This document shows, in pieces, positions 24,308-36,946 of a stretch of DNA of 64,000 nucleotides. Position 1 is the stretch's first letter; each line of letters begins with the position of its first letter. The DNA lies in contig NC_051092.1 in NCBI RefSeq assembly GCF_901709675.1, forward strand, positions 1,802,491 through 1,866,490, read 5' to 3'. Origin of the DNA: Syngnathus acus (taxonomy: Eukaryota; Chordata; Actinopteri; Syngnathiformes; Syngnathidae). The position numbers and the translations under genes are program-made. The notes under the pieces are model-generated. The model ran no database searches. It had not been told where the DNA came from and saw only the letters and a list, made by a program, of their open reading frames with translations.

Positions 24308-27300
24308 TCACACTCCTGACATCTGAGTAAGATCTGAGTCCTTGTCTGTCTCCGAGGGCTCAGCTTTGGTCCGAGGGTCGCTCGCTACCTCCTCGGGATC
24401 TTTAATTTTGTGCACGATGACCCGGTGTCTGCTGAGGGACAGAGACGACGTGAAGCACAGGCCGCAGTGAAGGCACTGGGGAGTGTTTGCGGCGCTTCTA
24501 TGCTGAGCGATGTGCTCCCGGAAGCGGTCGGCGTCGTCCGTGTCGAATCCGCACTTAGCACAGCGCAATTGCCTCTTTAGACGCTTGGATAAAGGAGCCT
24601 CCGTGGAATTCGCCACCTCCTGATCCTCCTTGCCTGAGGTCACCGCGTTGGAATTCTGCGAGCGAAAGAGGACTCGTTACGCCGAGCGGTGATATTCGCA
24701 CAAATAGTTAGCGGCGAAATCTTTTTTCCACCTTGCTCAAATCTTTTTTGCATGCCTGGATGGAGGATTTTGGCATTTGGCCTAGGTCAGGATTTTTGAT
24801 TCCATGCATAAGACTGATGTGGTTCTTCATCATCACACTGCTGGTAAATGTTGTTTGTCTGTCTGTGCAATACCTTCAAAAAGTGCATCAAGATTAAGAT
24901 ACAATCAAATCTAGTGCCATCAGTCAAAATCAACCAGGGATCAATTGTGGGAAAATGATCTGTTGGTCATGAAACGTCTTACCAACAAGTGTACATTTTC
25001 TTCTTGCTCTGGTGGTCACAGCGAATGTGTCTTCGGAGGCTCGTCGCCGAGCTGAACGACTGGTCGCACTGTCGGCAGGCGTAGCGCTTCAATGACTTGA
25101 GGAGAGGAGACATTGAGGGAGTCCACATTTCAATGTCACGTGGGAACACGGTCTCATTGACTTCATCGCGTATGCATAATGTCTCGTCACCGTGGGATAG
25201 TGGAAACGTAATTTCGGTTTCTTTGTGTGTCTTGGCATGTGAAGAGATTGACAATAAAGCTGACTTTGACCTTTGACTTTGATAATCACATACCGTATTA
25301 GTCGGCATGAACTCGTCTCAATAAATGTGACACGTTGTAGCTACTTAAGATTAGATACGTTTTTTTATGGTCACGGACATTATGCTCGCTATTTACTTTA
25401 ACACCGCATAAAACCAATAAAAAACAAACAAATAAAAAAAAAAAAATCAACATGTATATTTTCTGTGATTTGAAAATGAACGCAAAATGACACATATTTT
25501 CCAATTAATTAAGAAAGTAGATACAATTTCCTGCGTGTTGGATGTGCATCCAAAAAGCCAGAGAAGTTCTTCACCTTGCCATGCTTGGACTTCAAGTGGG
25601 AAAGGTAAAGGTCTCGCTCAGGGAAACACTGAAGACACTCGCCACACGTCCAGCCCGACGGCTTCACTCTAGGCTTGCCGTCCTGCGCCGCCTTTTTTCG
25701 GGGAGCCTCCGTGCGTTTTACCGAGGCGCGGCTGGGACTGGGCTGGTGCTGCGAAGCGCTATTTTTCGTTTGTTTACTGTTCACTTCCGTCTCTGGTCTC
25801 GCCTCTCCTCCATGAACACTCTTTGGAAACAAAAAAAAAAAAATAAAAACATTCTTTTTCAAGGCTTCGACCAATCCCCCGCATTGCATTCCAAAACCAT
25901 TCCTCCCGTGCATATTTCCCGCTCACAAAAGACACTTTGTTGATCTCGTCAAGGTTTACCTTGAAATGCTGCATCAGCAGCTGCTTTTGAGAAAAGACCG
26001 AATTGCATTCCGGACACTTGAACACGCAGGAGAGACGCTTGTTGGCGTCCTGATGGAAATGTTGAAAGAGTAACCACTTCTTGGAGAAAATGTCACCACA
26101 TGAGCACTTGAAGGTGAACCTGTGAAACAAAAGAGACATTTAGTTGAAAGGAGAAAAGGACGCAATCCAATTTCAAATGGGATCGCAAACTTACTGAGGA
26201 GGGATTTTGCTAGCGCTGTGTTTACTCTTGAAATGAGCTTCATAGCTGTCGGAGGTTTTGAAGGCCACCGGGCAGACGGAGCACTTGTGGAGAACCTCGC
26301 AGTGTTTCTCCTCAATGTGCGACTTTTGCCCGAGAAGGGTTTTGAAAACCACCTCACAGTGAAGACACCTGGAGGGACAGAACGGCGAGCTTCACATTTC
26401 GGCACTAGTCCAGATTGAAAATGTGTACGGCGACTAATTTTTGGGAAAATAGCAACAGAATCCGATTGTTGTCCAATCTCGAGTGTTCGTCATCTACTGT
26501 GAGCAAGCGCAACTTACTTGTACCAGGCTTTGCGTGCATAGTGGAGACAGTTTTCCCGGACGTGCTTCTGAATGTCGTCAGAGAGCCCCGTGGCGCCGCA
26601 CTCGGGGCAGCAATAAGGGGGCTTGAGTGTGTGGATGCGCTGGTGGGCTTCCAGGCTGCACCTGTTGGGTAGCAACATGGAGCAAAGCTTGCAAAACTGT
26701 TGGAAGAGAAAGGGGAGGGGGCGTGGGGGAGTAGCATGGAGATGTTGAGCAGAAGCACATTTCAGTTGAAACATGAACAGGCACTACTGACGACTAAATT
26801 CATTTTAAGGCAACTGTATGCGACTGATTAGTTTGGAGCTCCCTGAAAAAAAAACAATTGCTTCAAACTTAACGTTTGCATCAAAAGTCTACTCACCAGT
26901 CCTTTCTTTTCGTCTGCCAGAGACTGATAATGGCCAGCGAGTGCCCGGTGGTCCGGCATTTGCTCGTTGCACTCCAAGCAGCGCAATCCGTGGTGGGCGA
27001 CGTTGTCCGGATAGAGGGGCATGACGGCTTGATTTTTAAGCGAGCGGGACGGCGCGGCCCGAGACTCCGTCGTCTCCGCACCGAGAGGGACGAACATGTC
27101 GGCCTCGGCGATGGGTTTCATGTGGAGCTGCGTGCACTGCATGACGGCGCCGTTGTTCTTGTGCTGTCTGGCGTGCGCCAGCAAGGCGCACTTGTTGAAG
27201 AAGACCATGGTCTTGGCGCAGTGCGCGCATCCCACCTCGATGTGGACGCTCCGCCGGCTGGAATGGAAGGCGAGGCTACGCTCCACCCCGAACGAATCCC

Positions 27301-28894
27301 CGCACTCGAGGCAGCGGTAGCCTCGCGCCGGGAGGCGGATGTCGCTCTCGGGCGGGGGGTTCAGGTCAGGCACGTACGTGGCCACGGGGTTGGCCTTGTT
27401 CAGCAGCCGGTTTAGAGTGCCCGCCGCCGTGTTAGGGACAAACGTCGGTGGCCAGGTTTTGACCTGGTGCACCAATGGGACGGCGCTGCTCACAATTGAG
27501 GAGAGCGAGTGCTGGCTGGATCGATGCGAGGTGGAGCGGGCGCTCGCGGAAGCGGCGACGCTGTGAGGGACCAGGTTTAAACTGGCAAGGTGTGCCGCTT
27601 TGGGAAGGGGGGCGGAAGATGTTCTCTTTGGTTTACGCGCTGACCTTTTGACGGGTAAATTGGGGAACGATGTCGGAGTCCTGGGCCTTTCCTCCGATTT
27701 GCTGTGCAAGACTTTTGGTGAATACGCTCCGTCCTCACTCAGCAAACTCTGCGACGGCGAGGATTCGTAAGCCGAGTGGACGTCGTCCGTTTCGGAATCG
27801 GGCGGCACGCTGGTCACGGTGCGCTTCACCTGCCCGCTGGTGGTTTTGATCGTCTTTATTCGGACCTTGGGGATGACTGGGGGGGAACCCCTGGCCTTGC
27901 CGCTGCTGTCGCTGCAGATGCTGACGGGGCTGTCGGGCGGCTTCATGAGGCGCTTCACCGCTTCGAGCGGGCTCATGGGACTACGAGGGGATCTGGGTAC
28001 CTTGGGGCTGTATTTCGTGTAGTCGCTGTGCGTTGTTGGAGAGTCTCTTTGGCTCGTTTGCTCGCTGGGATCCTTTCTTGCATTGAGAGCAACCAGAGCC
28101 TCAAAGCAAGACGGAACTATCGAAGAGTATGGCTTCATTTGAGAAAACGGGTCAAGGTCATCTACTAAATTGCAGGTAGCCTGACTTAAGGTCTTGTTAC
28201 TGCTTAGACGAGGAAGGCCGCCGAGCGCTCTTGTCATTTTATAAGCGACACCGCCGTCAGGTGGCTCCTCACTTCTCCCGGGCGACACGTTGTCCTTCTG
28301 GAACTCATTGAAAATACACAGATTTGCTTTTTGTGGATTGTCTGCTGCTGAGGGTTCCAGCAAATTGGATTCTACCGGGAAACAGGATCTCTCGAGCTTG
28401 GGATGCGCATTTTCTCTTCTTCTTAAACTGTCTTCACGCTCAGGACTGGAAATAGGACTCGAGCGAGACTTTGATTGGGAAAAAAATGGCGTTGCATCAG
28501 GTTTGTGTTGAATTGGTGCTTTTCCAAGAAATTCACTTGAAAATTCCCCATTGAGAGCAGAGACAAATGATTTACCGAAGACACTGTTTGCCGTCTCACC
28601 GGATCCTTGTCTATTAAATCCATTTTGCAAAGCTGGTTCTGAGTGGAGCCCGTTTCCAAAACTTTCCAATGGCTCCTGAAGATGCGTGTTTTTCACAATT
28701 ACACTCACAACAGGAACATCCGCAGCAGGGGTTGCTTGATGACTCAAATTGTCGTTGGCAGTTACTCCCGAGTGTTTTAGATGCACCTCATCATTCCCCT
28801 CCTGGATGGGCTCTTTGGCATCCAAGCCCGTGGCATCTGGGATGTCAAAGGCTGCTAGAAGATCATCAAAATCCGGGGTTTTCATGTCACCCAT
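24308..28894 (-). CDS. znf592: ZNF592, multi-C2H2 zinc-finger protein
   Basis: Nuclear zinc-finger protein of the ZNF592/ZNF532/ZNF687 family, which interacts with the ZMYND8 transcription complex. The long first coding exon (26897-28894) starts [20 protein letters not shown], the invariant family N-terminus. It includes [32 protein letters not shown] and [15 protein letters not shown], and ends with the first C2H2 fingers ([19 protein letters not shown]). Exons at about 26518-26700, 26190-26368, 25965-26118, 25575-25820, 24986-25105, 24735-24870 and 24308-24657 add further fingers ([105 protein letters not shown]). Small downstream exon edges are by eye. A 5' UTR acceptor lies near 28916 and a noncoding exon donor near 29291. 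Confidence 0.92.
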
Positions 28895-29815
28895 GTCTGC
28901 ACAGTCTCGTCAACCTGCACAGGACACATAGTGAATAAAATGAATCCTGCACACAGTAAATGAAAGTCGAACTGAGAGATTTCTTTTTAACTTGAGTAAT
29001 ATCAATTTCGCTTTCTCGCTAACAAGATAAAGTGAACTACTAAACTCAAATCTCTTTAGTAGTCACAAACTTACAATGACATTTCAAACAGTCCATTATT
29101 TCCAAGTCGTTGGTACTCATTATACCGCATGAGTGCACAATTATCTGCATGAAGCACACGTACAATGTTTTGACGGTAGCAATTAGCCGAAAAGCTAACT
29201 TAGCTGCGTCGCTACACTACGGAGGGTAGTAAGCAGGTTAGCGCGATGCTAGCCGCGTTAAACACAACGAGCGACCGATGAGCCAGCTTACCATTTGACC
29301 CGGGTTTGCTAAACAGTTCTATGGACTATCGGAACACCCTGTTTGTAGCCTTGCATTTAGATTACGTTCGCCAACGTGTGATGGGTTATTTCGACGCTAA
29401 CTAGCTAGCAAGGAGCATAGAGGGGACATGGGCTCCACCTTCCCCGAAGTTGGTCTTGCAGGCGGTGCTGGTGCCATCGCTTGCGTGTGTTTCTTCTGAG
29501 TTACGGTTAAGTTACGGAATCAAATAAATACACTTAGGTAGGTGTGAACCAGTTTTAAAAATAAAAAATAAAAAGTACTTGTTTTGTCACGAAAAAATAT
29601 AAAGTGACATTATGACGTCTTTGGGTTTTTGAAAAGCGCTATACAAATTTAATAAATTATTATTATTGTTATTATTATAAACAAGACATTAAAATAGAGA
29701 TGTGAATAGAGATGTGTATGTGTCATTACATCAACATTTGACTTAAGTAGGCCTGCTGTGTAGGAAAATAATTTAAAAAATGTACGGAAAATATTTACGG
29801 CTGACATTTTACGCA

Positions 29816-29833
29816 GCACTGCCCTCTGCTGTC
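29816..29833 (-). promoter_or_regulatory. CTCF-like motif between znf592 and slc28
   Basis: GCACTGCCCTCTGCTGTC on plus reads GACAGCAGAGGGCAGTGC on minus, a good CTCF core match by eye. Confidence 0.4.
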
Positions 29834-30572
29834 AATTGAAACTCTTTTCTGGGTTTGGTCACGTGATGTTCACAACGTGCGCTCAAGGCAAGGGCACAAA
29901 ACTTGACTTCCAATTTAAAATCATATTAATATTTGCCTCATTTAAGTATGAGGGATGGGCAACTTAAATGACGGAGGGGGTGCCCATCCCTGATGGAGAA
30001 AAGTCAACCAACTGCACACAGCTATATTCAGTTGTTTGGTATTGATGGTGACATAACATTGTCATAAACAGACAATGTCCTACTTACAAGAAAGTTTTGA
30101 ACCTGTGATCATCTTCACTGAATCCACCTGGACCAGCACCGTTTTACAATGGGTGTGACAGGATGACTTTTGCAGGAAGGTGACTAAAGTTCAGCCACTG
30201 AAAGTAATCAATCATCCATGTGGTAAATATCACTCCAGATTGCACTCCGTTACATCTAATGGATGAGATGAATGTGAATGACATCTGATTAGAGAAGTCA
30301 ATCCTTTTATAATGTCATAAACACTTGGAAGACATTTCACCTCCCAACATACAGTAAATGCTGGAATTTTCCCTCCAAAACAAATTTGTACTTTAATTGC
30401 ATTTTTTCCTCGTTTGTGCAATTTCTATATCAGAGAAAATATTCTCAAAATAAAATATATTAAAAGATCAGGTGTAGAGATATTGTACTTTTTTTTTTTT
30501 TTTTTAAATGTATGCTTGCTTCTACCGGTGCACAATTTTGATGAGCGCACAATTCTTGCATCATTATGTTGA

Positions 30573-30770
30573 CAGTAATCTCTTGTTTTCGCTGGGATTA
30601 CGTTCCGAAAAGAACCCGTGATAGGTGAAATCAGTGAAGTAGAAACCTTTATTTTTTTTACCATTATTATACAGATATAACATTGAAACCAAAGGGCAAA
30701 ACTTGTTTCAAGAAATCCGCGAAGCAGAGACGCCGTGAAAGGTGAACCGTGATATAGCGAGGGATGATTG
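30573..30770. mobile_element. Degraded pogo/Tigger-like MITE
   Basis: The left end, CAGTAATCTCTTGTTTTCGC, and right end, TAGCGAGGGATGATTG, resemble the termini of the better preserved element at 48180-48504 (CAGTGATCCCTCG... and CGAGGGATTACTG). Internal AACCCGTGATAGGTG and TCCGCGAAGCAGAGACGCC also have the CGCGA/CGTGA wording typical of this family. No clear TA target duplication was found. Confidence 0.6.
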
Positions 30771-30871
30771 GAGGAAGAGTATTTATTTGAATAATGACGT
30801 CTATGAAAGTTGTTTATGACTTCATCCACGCCCCCTCGTGCCGATGAGAGCAGTACTTAACGTGTCTCTCA

Positions 30872-30880
30872 GTTAATGAT
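30872..30880 (+). promoter_or_regulatory. HNF1-like half site upstream of slc28
   Basis: GTTAATGAT lies 36 bases before the slc28 start codon and matches an HNF1 half site plus spacer. HNF1 activity would fit an intestinal/renal nucleoside transporter. Weak evidence. Confidence 0.25.
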
Positions 30881-30915
30881 AGATGTTTGGTGGCGTCTGA
30901 ATCGAAGAGCACACA

Positions 30916-33900
30916 ATGAGTAAGCCATTAGCTCCGCTTTCCCTTCCGCCTGTTTGTTTCACACTTGTCTCTTGTTTATTCTAAAAGCTTTTTTTTTTTT
31001 TTTAAAGGCCTGGAATTGCAATTAATTTGTCCATTTTTTTTCGTGTTTTGCAGAAGATACAAATGATTTGAAACGCAAGAATGGAAGCCTGGTGAATGGA
31101 AAGGGAGGTCGAAACAACCATGGCTTTGAAATGGAGGTATGTGATATTTAGGCGAATTGAAAACATGATTTTGTTTATTATTTCATCAAATGTTCTCAGG
31201 AGGGTGTCACGGTTGATACGAGCGACGGCACAGAGCAAACGGAGCAGTCGAAAAAGGGAGTGGAGTCGTATCTGAGGTGCGTGGTTCATTTTGGTGCACC
31301 ACGTTGTGGTTTTTGTATTGATCTTCCTTGTTATACGCATGAACAGATTCGTAAACAATCTGTTTAAATGAATTTGAAAAAAAGTTATAGCACGAGCACG
31401 ATGCAGAGGATTGTTTACTAATTCGAATTGAACCACCATTTTTTATTTTATTTAATATACTAATTAATTAAACACCTACAGTGATTTTTTTCTGATAAGC
31501 TTCTTGTGACAAAATAGCAAGTTGTGTAAAATGGACGAAATCGTTGAACGATTGGCAAAAAAGCTGGTGGTTTCTGGCATGTCAATGTATTCAACAATTT
31601 CTACATTTGGGGTTAAAAAAAAACAAAAAAAAAAAAATATATGGTTCAAGGGTATGTGCATTTTTGCAGCCTGAAATTTCTATGCCTAACTTTTTGTGTG
31701 TCTGCGTGACTAAAATTGAATCTCCAGAAAGTGGTCAATTAATGCTAATTGGATTTCTTGCGCTTTTTAGACAAATAGCCAAGCCGATAAATGCTGCTGA
31801 GGATTACGTGAGAAATCACTCCAAAATCTTCAAGTATACATTGCTGGGCATACTCGGAGCAGGTAGTGTTCTCAAACTTGAAATTCAAACTCGAATGTGT
31901 GTCTTTTTAATTGATTCATTTATTTGCTCTGTAGGTTATTTGGCCTACTTCATTACGGCCTGCGTTTTGGATTTCCAGCGGGCCATCGCCTTGGTGGTCA
32001 TCACCTCTTTGGCTGTTGTGTCCAAGTCGTATGACCTTGTGAAGAAGTACAAGGGCGAGAGCATCAGTCAGTGTTTTAAACCTGGAGTGCGATGCTTCAA
32101 ATCCAATTTAAGATGGCTGAAATGGTGAGTGGATCTTCAAATAGCTGGCCTGGAGTCCAATTGACGGGGCGTGTCTGTTTCAGGGTCTTCATCGTCATCG
32201 CTGTGATCCTGCTGGTGCTGTGGCTCGTGCTCGACACCAGCCAGCGTCCCGAGCAGCTTATTTCCTTCGGAGGTGTGTGCATGTTCCTCCTGCTCACGTT
32301 CCTGTGCTCGGCTCACAGGACAGCGGTGAGATTTTATTTTTTTGTACCGATGGATAATTATCATGGCGACCGTTTCGAAATGTGTCTTATCTCCACGCTT
32401 ATCTCATTGGTGTTTTGCTGAGACCTTGGATATCGCTCGGCCTTGCGCGTGCATTATGCAGAGGGTTTTGCAGTGTTGCTTCCTTGTAAAAACATGATGG
32501 TTTTTATGGGGACTTCCTGAGAGATAGCGCGAAACCACCTGTGCGATAAAAAGTGTCATGTTGTCTGTTCAACTTTTAGGTGTCTTGGCGGCCGGTGTTT
32601 TGGGGCCTGGGGTTGCAGTTCTGCATCGGACTTTTTGTCATCAGAAGCGAACCTGGACTCGCAGCTTTCCAATGGCTCGGTCGACAAGTGCAGGTACGGT
32701 ACATTTTTAGGATTGTTGAGGTGAAGAAATTTGAGAACAAAAATGGCGCAGCAACAATGTACACAGACACTACTATAATAAAACAACTCAGCTATTTTTC
32801 TCACTCGAATTTTTTTTTTCCTAATTAGAAATGTATCTTCAACCAAATGTTTTGTTAGCCCAATACTTTTTGTTTTGGTTTGTTAAAAATATAGTTGGGT
32901 CTTTTCAAGTAACCAATAATCACAACTTTTCATTTGTCACCATTGAAACTAACATTTCAAAACAGCATTCCACCCCAATTGGATATTATTCATCAATGAT
33001 TGCAGGCCTTTTCTCATACTTGGTAACAACTAATCTTCTTCACCTGTCTGCATTACGTGCTGCTCTTCAACCTTAAGCTCGGGTCATCCTGTTCTCATAC
33101 ACATGTGTGTTCTGATAACTTCTTTTAGGGATGAGTTCCGCTCATTATCTTTATTGAGTCCCATAACTCAGGATTGTAAATGAGAAATTCCGGCGTTAGT
33201 ATATAATCTGTTTGTATGTTTCAGATTTTCCTGGACTACACCAAAGCCGGTTCATCGTTTGTTTTCGGAGATTTAACCGACGGGATCTTTGCTTTCCAAG
33301 TCAGTGGCCGTGCGGATGTTGTGGAAAAACACGTATTTAATTGATAACATGTGAAATGAACACGTGTCTCCACCGGCGTGTTCCTCAGGCGATGCCGATC
33401 GTTGTTTTCTTCAGCAGCGTGATGTCCGTGCTTTACTATCTGGGTTTAATGCAGTGGCTCATCCTGAAGGTAAACATTCAGAGCTTGTTAAAGGTCGGCA
33501 AGGGTTAAGTGCAAAGTGCTTACGTCAGAGTTCAAACTTTTTTTTTTTTTTTTCAGATCTCATGGGTAATGCAGATAACGATGGGAACCTCTCCCACAGA
33601 AACCTTGAGTGTAGCCGGCAATATATTTATTGGCCAGGTAATTGCTCTGTGATTTCACGGTATTAAAAGTATTTTTTTTTACAGTCAACCACGTAACTTC
33701 TTTTTTTTTATGTCTATCAGACAGAGGCACCGCTGCTGATTCGTCCCTATTTAAAGGACATGACCAAATCTGAAATTCACGCCGTTATGACTGGTGGATT
33801 TGCCACAATTGCAGGCAGCGTCATGGGAGCCTTCATCTCATTCGGGGTAAATCCCAAATAATGTGCACCAAAAAACAGTTTTAAAACTATCTCCACGTTT

Positions 33901-35255
33901 TAGATCGATGCGTCCTCCTTGATATCAGCCTCGGTCATGGCTGCTCCCTGCGCGCTGGCTTTCTCCAAGCTGTCCTTCCCGGAGACGGAAGAAACCGCCT
34001 TCAAGTCGGAGGAGACGGTCAAAGTGGCTTGCGGGTGTGTACGCGTCACGCAGCTCCGTCCTTTGTTGGCTCGTGCTCCTTAACGTGATCAATCCTCAGA
34101 GAGGAGCGTAACATTCTGGAGGCAGCCAGCAGCGGAGCGTCGGCTTCCATCGGTTTGGTCGCCAACATCGTGGCCAACCTCATCGCCTTCCTCGCCATCC
34201 TCGCTTTCATTAACGAAGCTCTGAGCTGGATGGGAGGCATGGTGGGATACCCCGAGGTCACCTTTCAGGTACGCGAGAACGACCGTCCACCCGATTATTA
34301 GGTACACCTGCTAATGGGGTTTCCCCCATTTGTTCCAGTTAATGTGCTCGTACGTTTTCATGCCCCTGGCCTTTATGATGGGAGTGCCGTTCGAGGAGAG
34401 TTTTATCGTGGCCGAGCTGATCGGCATTAAGTTTTTCCTCAACGAATTTGTGGCCTATGAGAAATTATCCAAGCTGAAGACCAACAGAATCAACGGACTG
34501 GATGCGGTCATCGGCGGGGAAAGGCAGTGGATTTCGGTGAGTCCATGCATTTTATTAGGTACCCCGCATCTTTTCCAGTCTGTTTTTTTAAATGCAAAAA
34601 TCTTGTTCTTGCAGGTCCGATCGGAAATAATCTCCACCTACGCTCTGTGTGGTTTTGCCAATTTTAGTTCCCTTGGCATTATGATTGGTGGCCTCGGTGA
34701 GTAGTACCCCATCATCCATTTTTAAATTTTTTTTTTCAAATCATGCACCAGTATCCTGTCGCTTTACTGATTTTTGACACAGAGCATTTTCCTCTTACCA
34801 AAGCCTCTATATGCCCATCTAGAAGAGCTGATGTCTCGGCTCTGGTGTTGCGATCCTTAATCACGGCCACGTGCGTCTCGCTCGTCAACGCTTGCGTCGC
34901 GGGTAGGTACATTTCAGCTTCTTGAGAAATCAGCCTCGTTCTTACGTTTTTTTTTTTTACCTCCTCCAAGGGATTCTGTTCGTTCCTCAGTTGGACTGTG
35001 TGGAGTTGTTCAGAGAATCTGTTTTCAACGCCACAGATGTGAACGTGCAGACTTGCTGCATGGACCTATTTGGAAGGTAGGCGTTGACTTTGGAGCCAAG
35101 CGGAGACCGAGACTGACTTTTTTTTTTTTCTCAGTGCTGTCAACAACGGGAGCATCTCATTCGAGGGTTCGTGGAGCACGGTGAAAAACGCCACGGTGTA
35201 TTTGGCCAATTGTTGCCAGTGCTGCGGTGTGTCTCAGGAGGCGCTTTGTTTGTAA
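30916..35255 (+). CDS. Concentrative nucleoside transporter (SLC28 family)
   Basis: Na+-coupled nucleoside uptake protein of the plasma membrane. About 18 exons; the first contributes only ATGA (30916-30919) before a GTAAGC donor. The joined protein is about 656 residues (human CNT1 649, CNT2 658). A hydrophilic N-terminus is followed by the many hydrophobic helices of the family. Conserved CNT blocks are [59 protein letters not shown] split over two exons, [36 protein letters not shown] and [16 protein letters not shown]. The C-terminal region is Cys-rich with N-glycosylation sequons (NATD, NGS, NAT). Position beside alpk3 and znf592 matches human SLC28A1, but residues that separate CNT1 from CNT2 were not resolved, so slc28a1 or slc28a2 are both possible. 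AATAAA at 35749. Confidence 0.9.
34297..34319. mobile_element. MITE terminus fragment in slc28 intron
   Basis: ATTAGGTACACCTGCTAATG shares its first 14 bases with the inverted ends of the element at 36387-36541. A shorter relative, ATTAGGTACCCC, is in the next intron (about 34555). Probably remnant termini. Confidence 0.4.
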
Positions 35256-36946
35256 ACGAAGACCTTTTATATCCTTTTGTAGCCACGTTTGTACAAATGT
35301 AAAGACTGTTGGGAAAAGCAGAAACTATTTTCTTAAGTTGACCTTCTGGAATTCAATATGAGAGTTTAGGTAACATGATTGGCGTCTTTTTAGCCAATTA
35401 AAAATCTTTCTGTATTGGCGCATGTTTAGGAGGGAAAGTGGATGGGAATCATTTCAAAAAGAATGTTTGGCATAAACATTAGAAATCAAGATATTGATTT
35501 AGAAGTGTATTGCATACTGGAATATGTTTTAAAACAGGTGTATAGTATTCACTGTCATGTATTATATTGTAAATGAATTAAGAAGTTGAATTTGATAGAT
35601 TGTTGAATGTTTAAAAAAAACAACTTTAGGAAACTTTTAGTCCTCCGCTGTTTGAGTGTAAATAGCAAAAAAATTCAAGTTGTAATTTTTGAATGGATTA
35701 TTATTCATAGGTATGCACAAAATGGCTGTATAGAATATCTTACTCCAAAATAAATGGTTTAGATTTTTATTAAAAATACAAAATATATTCGTTTGACATG
35801 ATGTAACAATAAACGTACATTGCTCGGACCCATTTGGGCCAATTACAACTTTTTGTCCTTTAGTCAGCAAAGACTGAAATACAGGAACTATCCGGTGCTG
35901 TGTTTCCTTATTTTTCTTCCCATGCAAGTGAAAAAGTGAAATCATTTTTTTAAGCCAGCTGCTGACTTGCAGTGACCATTAACCAAGAACCAAATCCCTG
36001 ATGAATCCATGCTAATTCTGCTTGGAATTTTAAATTATGAACTAAAGTGAAAGATATCAAATGTCACTGTTTTAAGCCTGCATACTCCCAGCTTTTATAA
36101 AAAAAAAATTCAATCCAAGTAGGTTGTACTTTGCATAGAGAGCGAAAACCTGAGTGTGCTCGTTTACCTACTTTGCCCAACGCGTCCATGGGTCGGCTCC
36201 AGATAACAGCATAATGCTGAATCGGGAGCTTTTAGGTTACAGCTGCCAATGTATGTTTGCGTGGCATAGAGCTGCACGGTTAAAATGGCAGAAAGAATCA
36301 CGTGACCGATTGTTTAAAGCAAGCAGACTGAAGAAACAAACAGAATTATTATTTCTCTGCACACATATACACTCACTTGGCACAATATTAGGTATGCCTG
36401 CACCTGAGAATATTTTATTTGAATCATTAAACATTTACACAAACTGACTGGTTTTAAATATCCATCATGTATATAAATCTATAAATAATTGTTAAACGAA
36501 CACATCAACGTGGCTCAAGAGATTGTGCAGGTGTACCTAATGAAGCGTCCTGACTTTTCATTGGGCTTGTATTGAACAGCCCAAGCTCAGATTTGCTGTG
36601 CACTTTTTTTTTTTTTCTTTTTCAAGTTGTGCTAAAAGTATAAAGGACACATTTGGCATCACAGATGAACATGCAACTTTTGTCACCAAACAAGGACATT
36701 TCAAACAGCCATCTCTCTTTCTCGATCAAAAAAAAGAGCACATCTCAAGATTAGTCATATGTACTGCTGAGAGTCCACACATGGAACTGATAAGACTCTT
36801 GAGGCACGTGTTTCTGATAATTCAGTCGTGTAACGTCAACTCTAACGAGGCCCCGTGAGGAAGCGCACTTTCACTTCTGCACGTCTTTTCGTTTTGATAG
36901 CAACAAACTCCTATTCTATTAAAAAGGAAACATCTAAGACACTCCC
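35256..36946. other. Convergent 3' regions of slc28 and alpk3
   Basis: AT-rich 3' UTR-like sequence with AATAAA at 35749 for slc28. The small inverted-repeat element at 36387-36541 is the only structured piece I see. Confidence 0.5.
36387..36541. mobile_element. Short inverted-repeat element (MITE)
   Basis: The left end ATTAGGTATGCCTGCAC and the right end GTGCAGGTGTACCTAAT are imperfect reverse complements (15 of 17 bases). The length is 155 bp and no target duplication is obvious. A TATTAGGTACACCTG-type terminus is familiar from vertebrate DNA transposons. Family not assigned. Confidence 0.55.

Larger units (their letters stand above)
28895..30915. other. Divergent 5' regions of znf592 and slc28
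   Basis: Contains the znf592 noncoding first exon (donor GTAAGC on minus near 29291) and promoter around 29300-29450. AT-rich sequence follows, then a degraded pogo-like MITE (30573-30770) and the slc28 promoter. Confidence 0.55.

Noticed and set aside
26876-27415. 179-codon plus-strand open frame
   Set aside because: Antisense to the conserved zinc-finger exon of znf592. The minus-strand protein is clearly the real one, and the GC-rich codons keep the other strand open by chance.
27776-28168. 130-codon plus-strand open frame
   Set aside because: Antisense to the main znf592 exon and with no recognisable protein.
30425-31439. Minus-strand frames of 134 and 145 codons over the slc28 5' region
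   Set aside because: AT-rich, poly-Lys/Phe composition, overlapping real plus-strand exons and a MITE.
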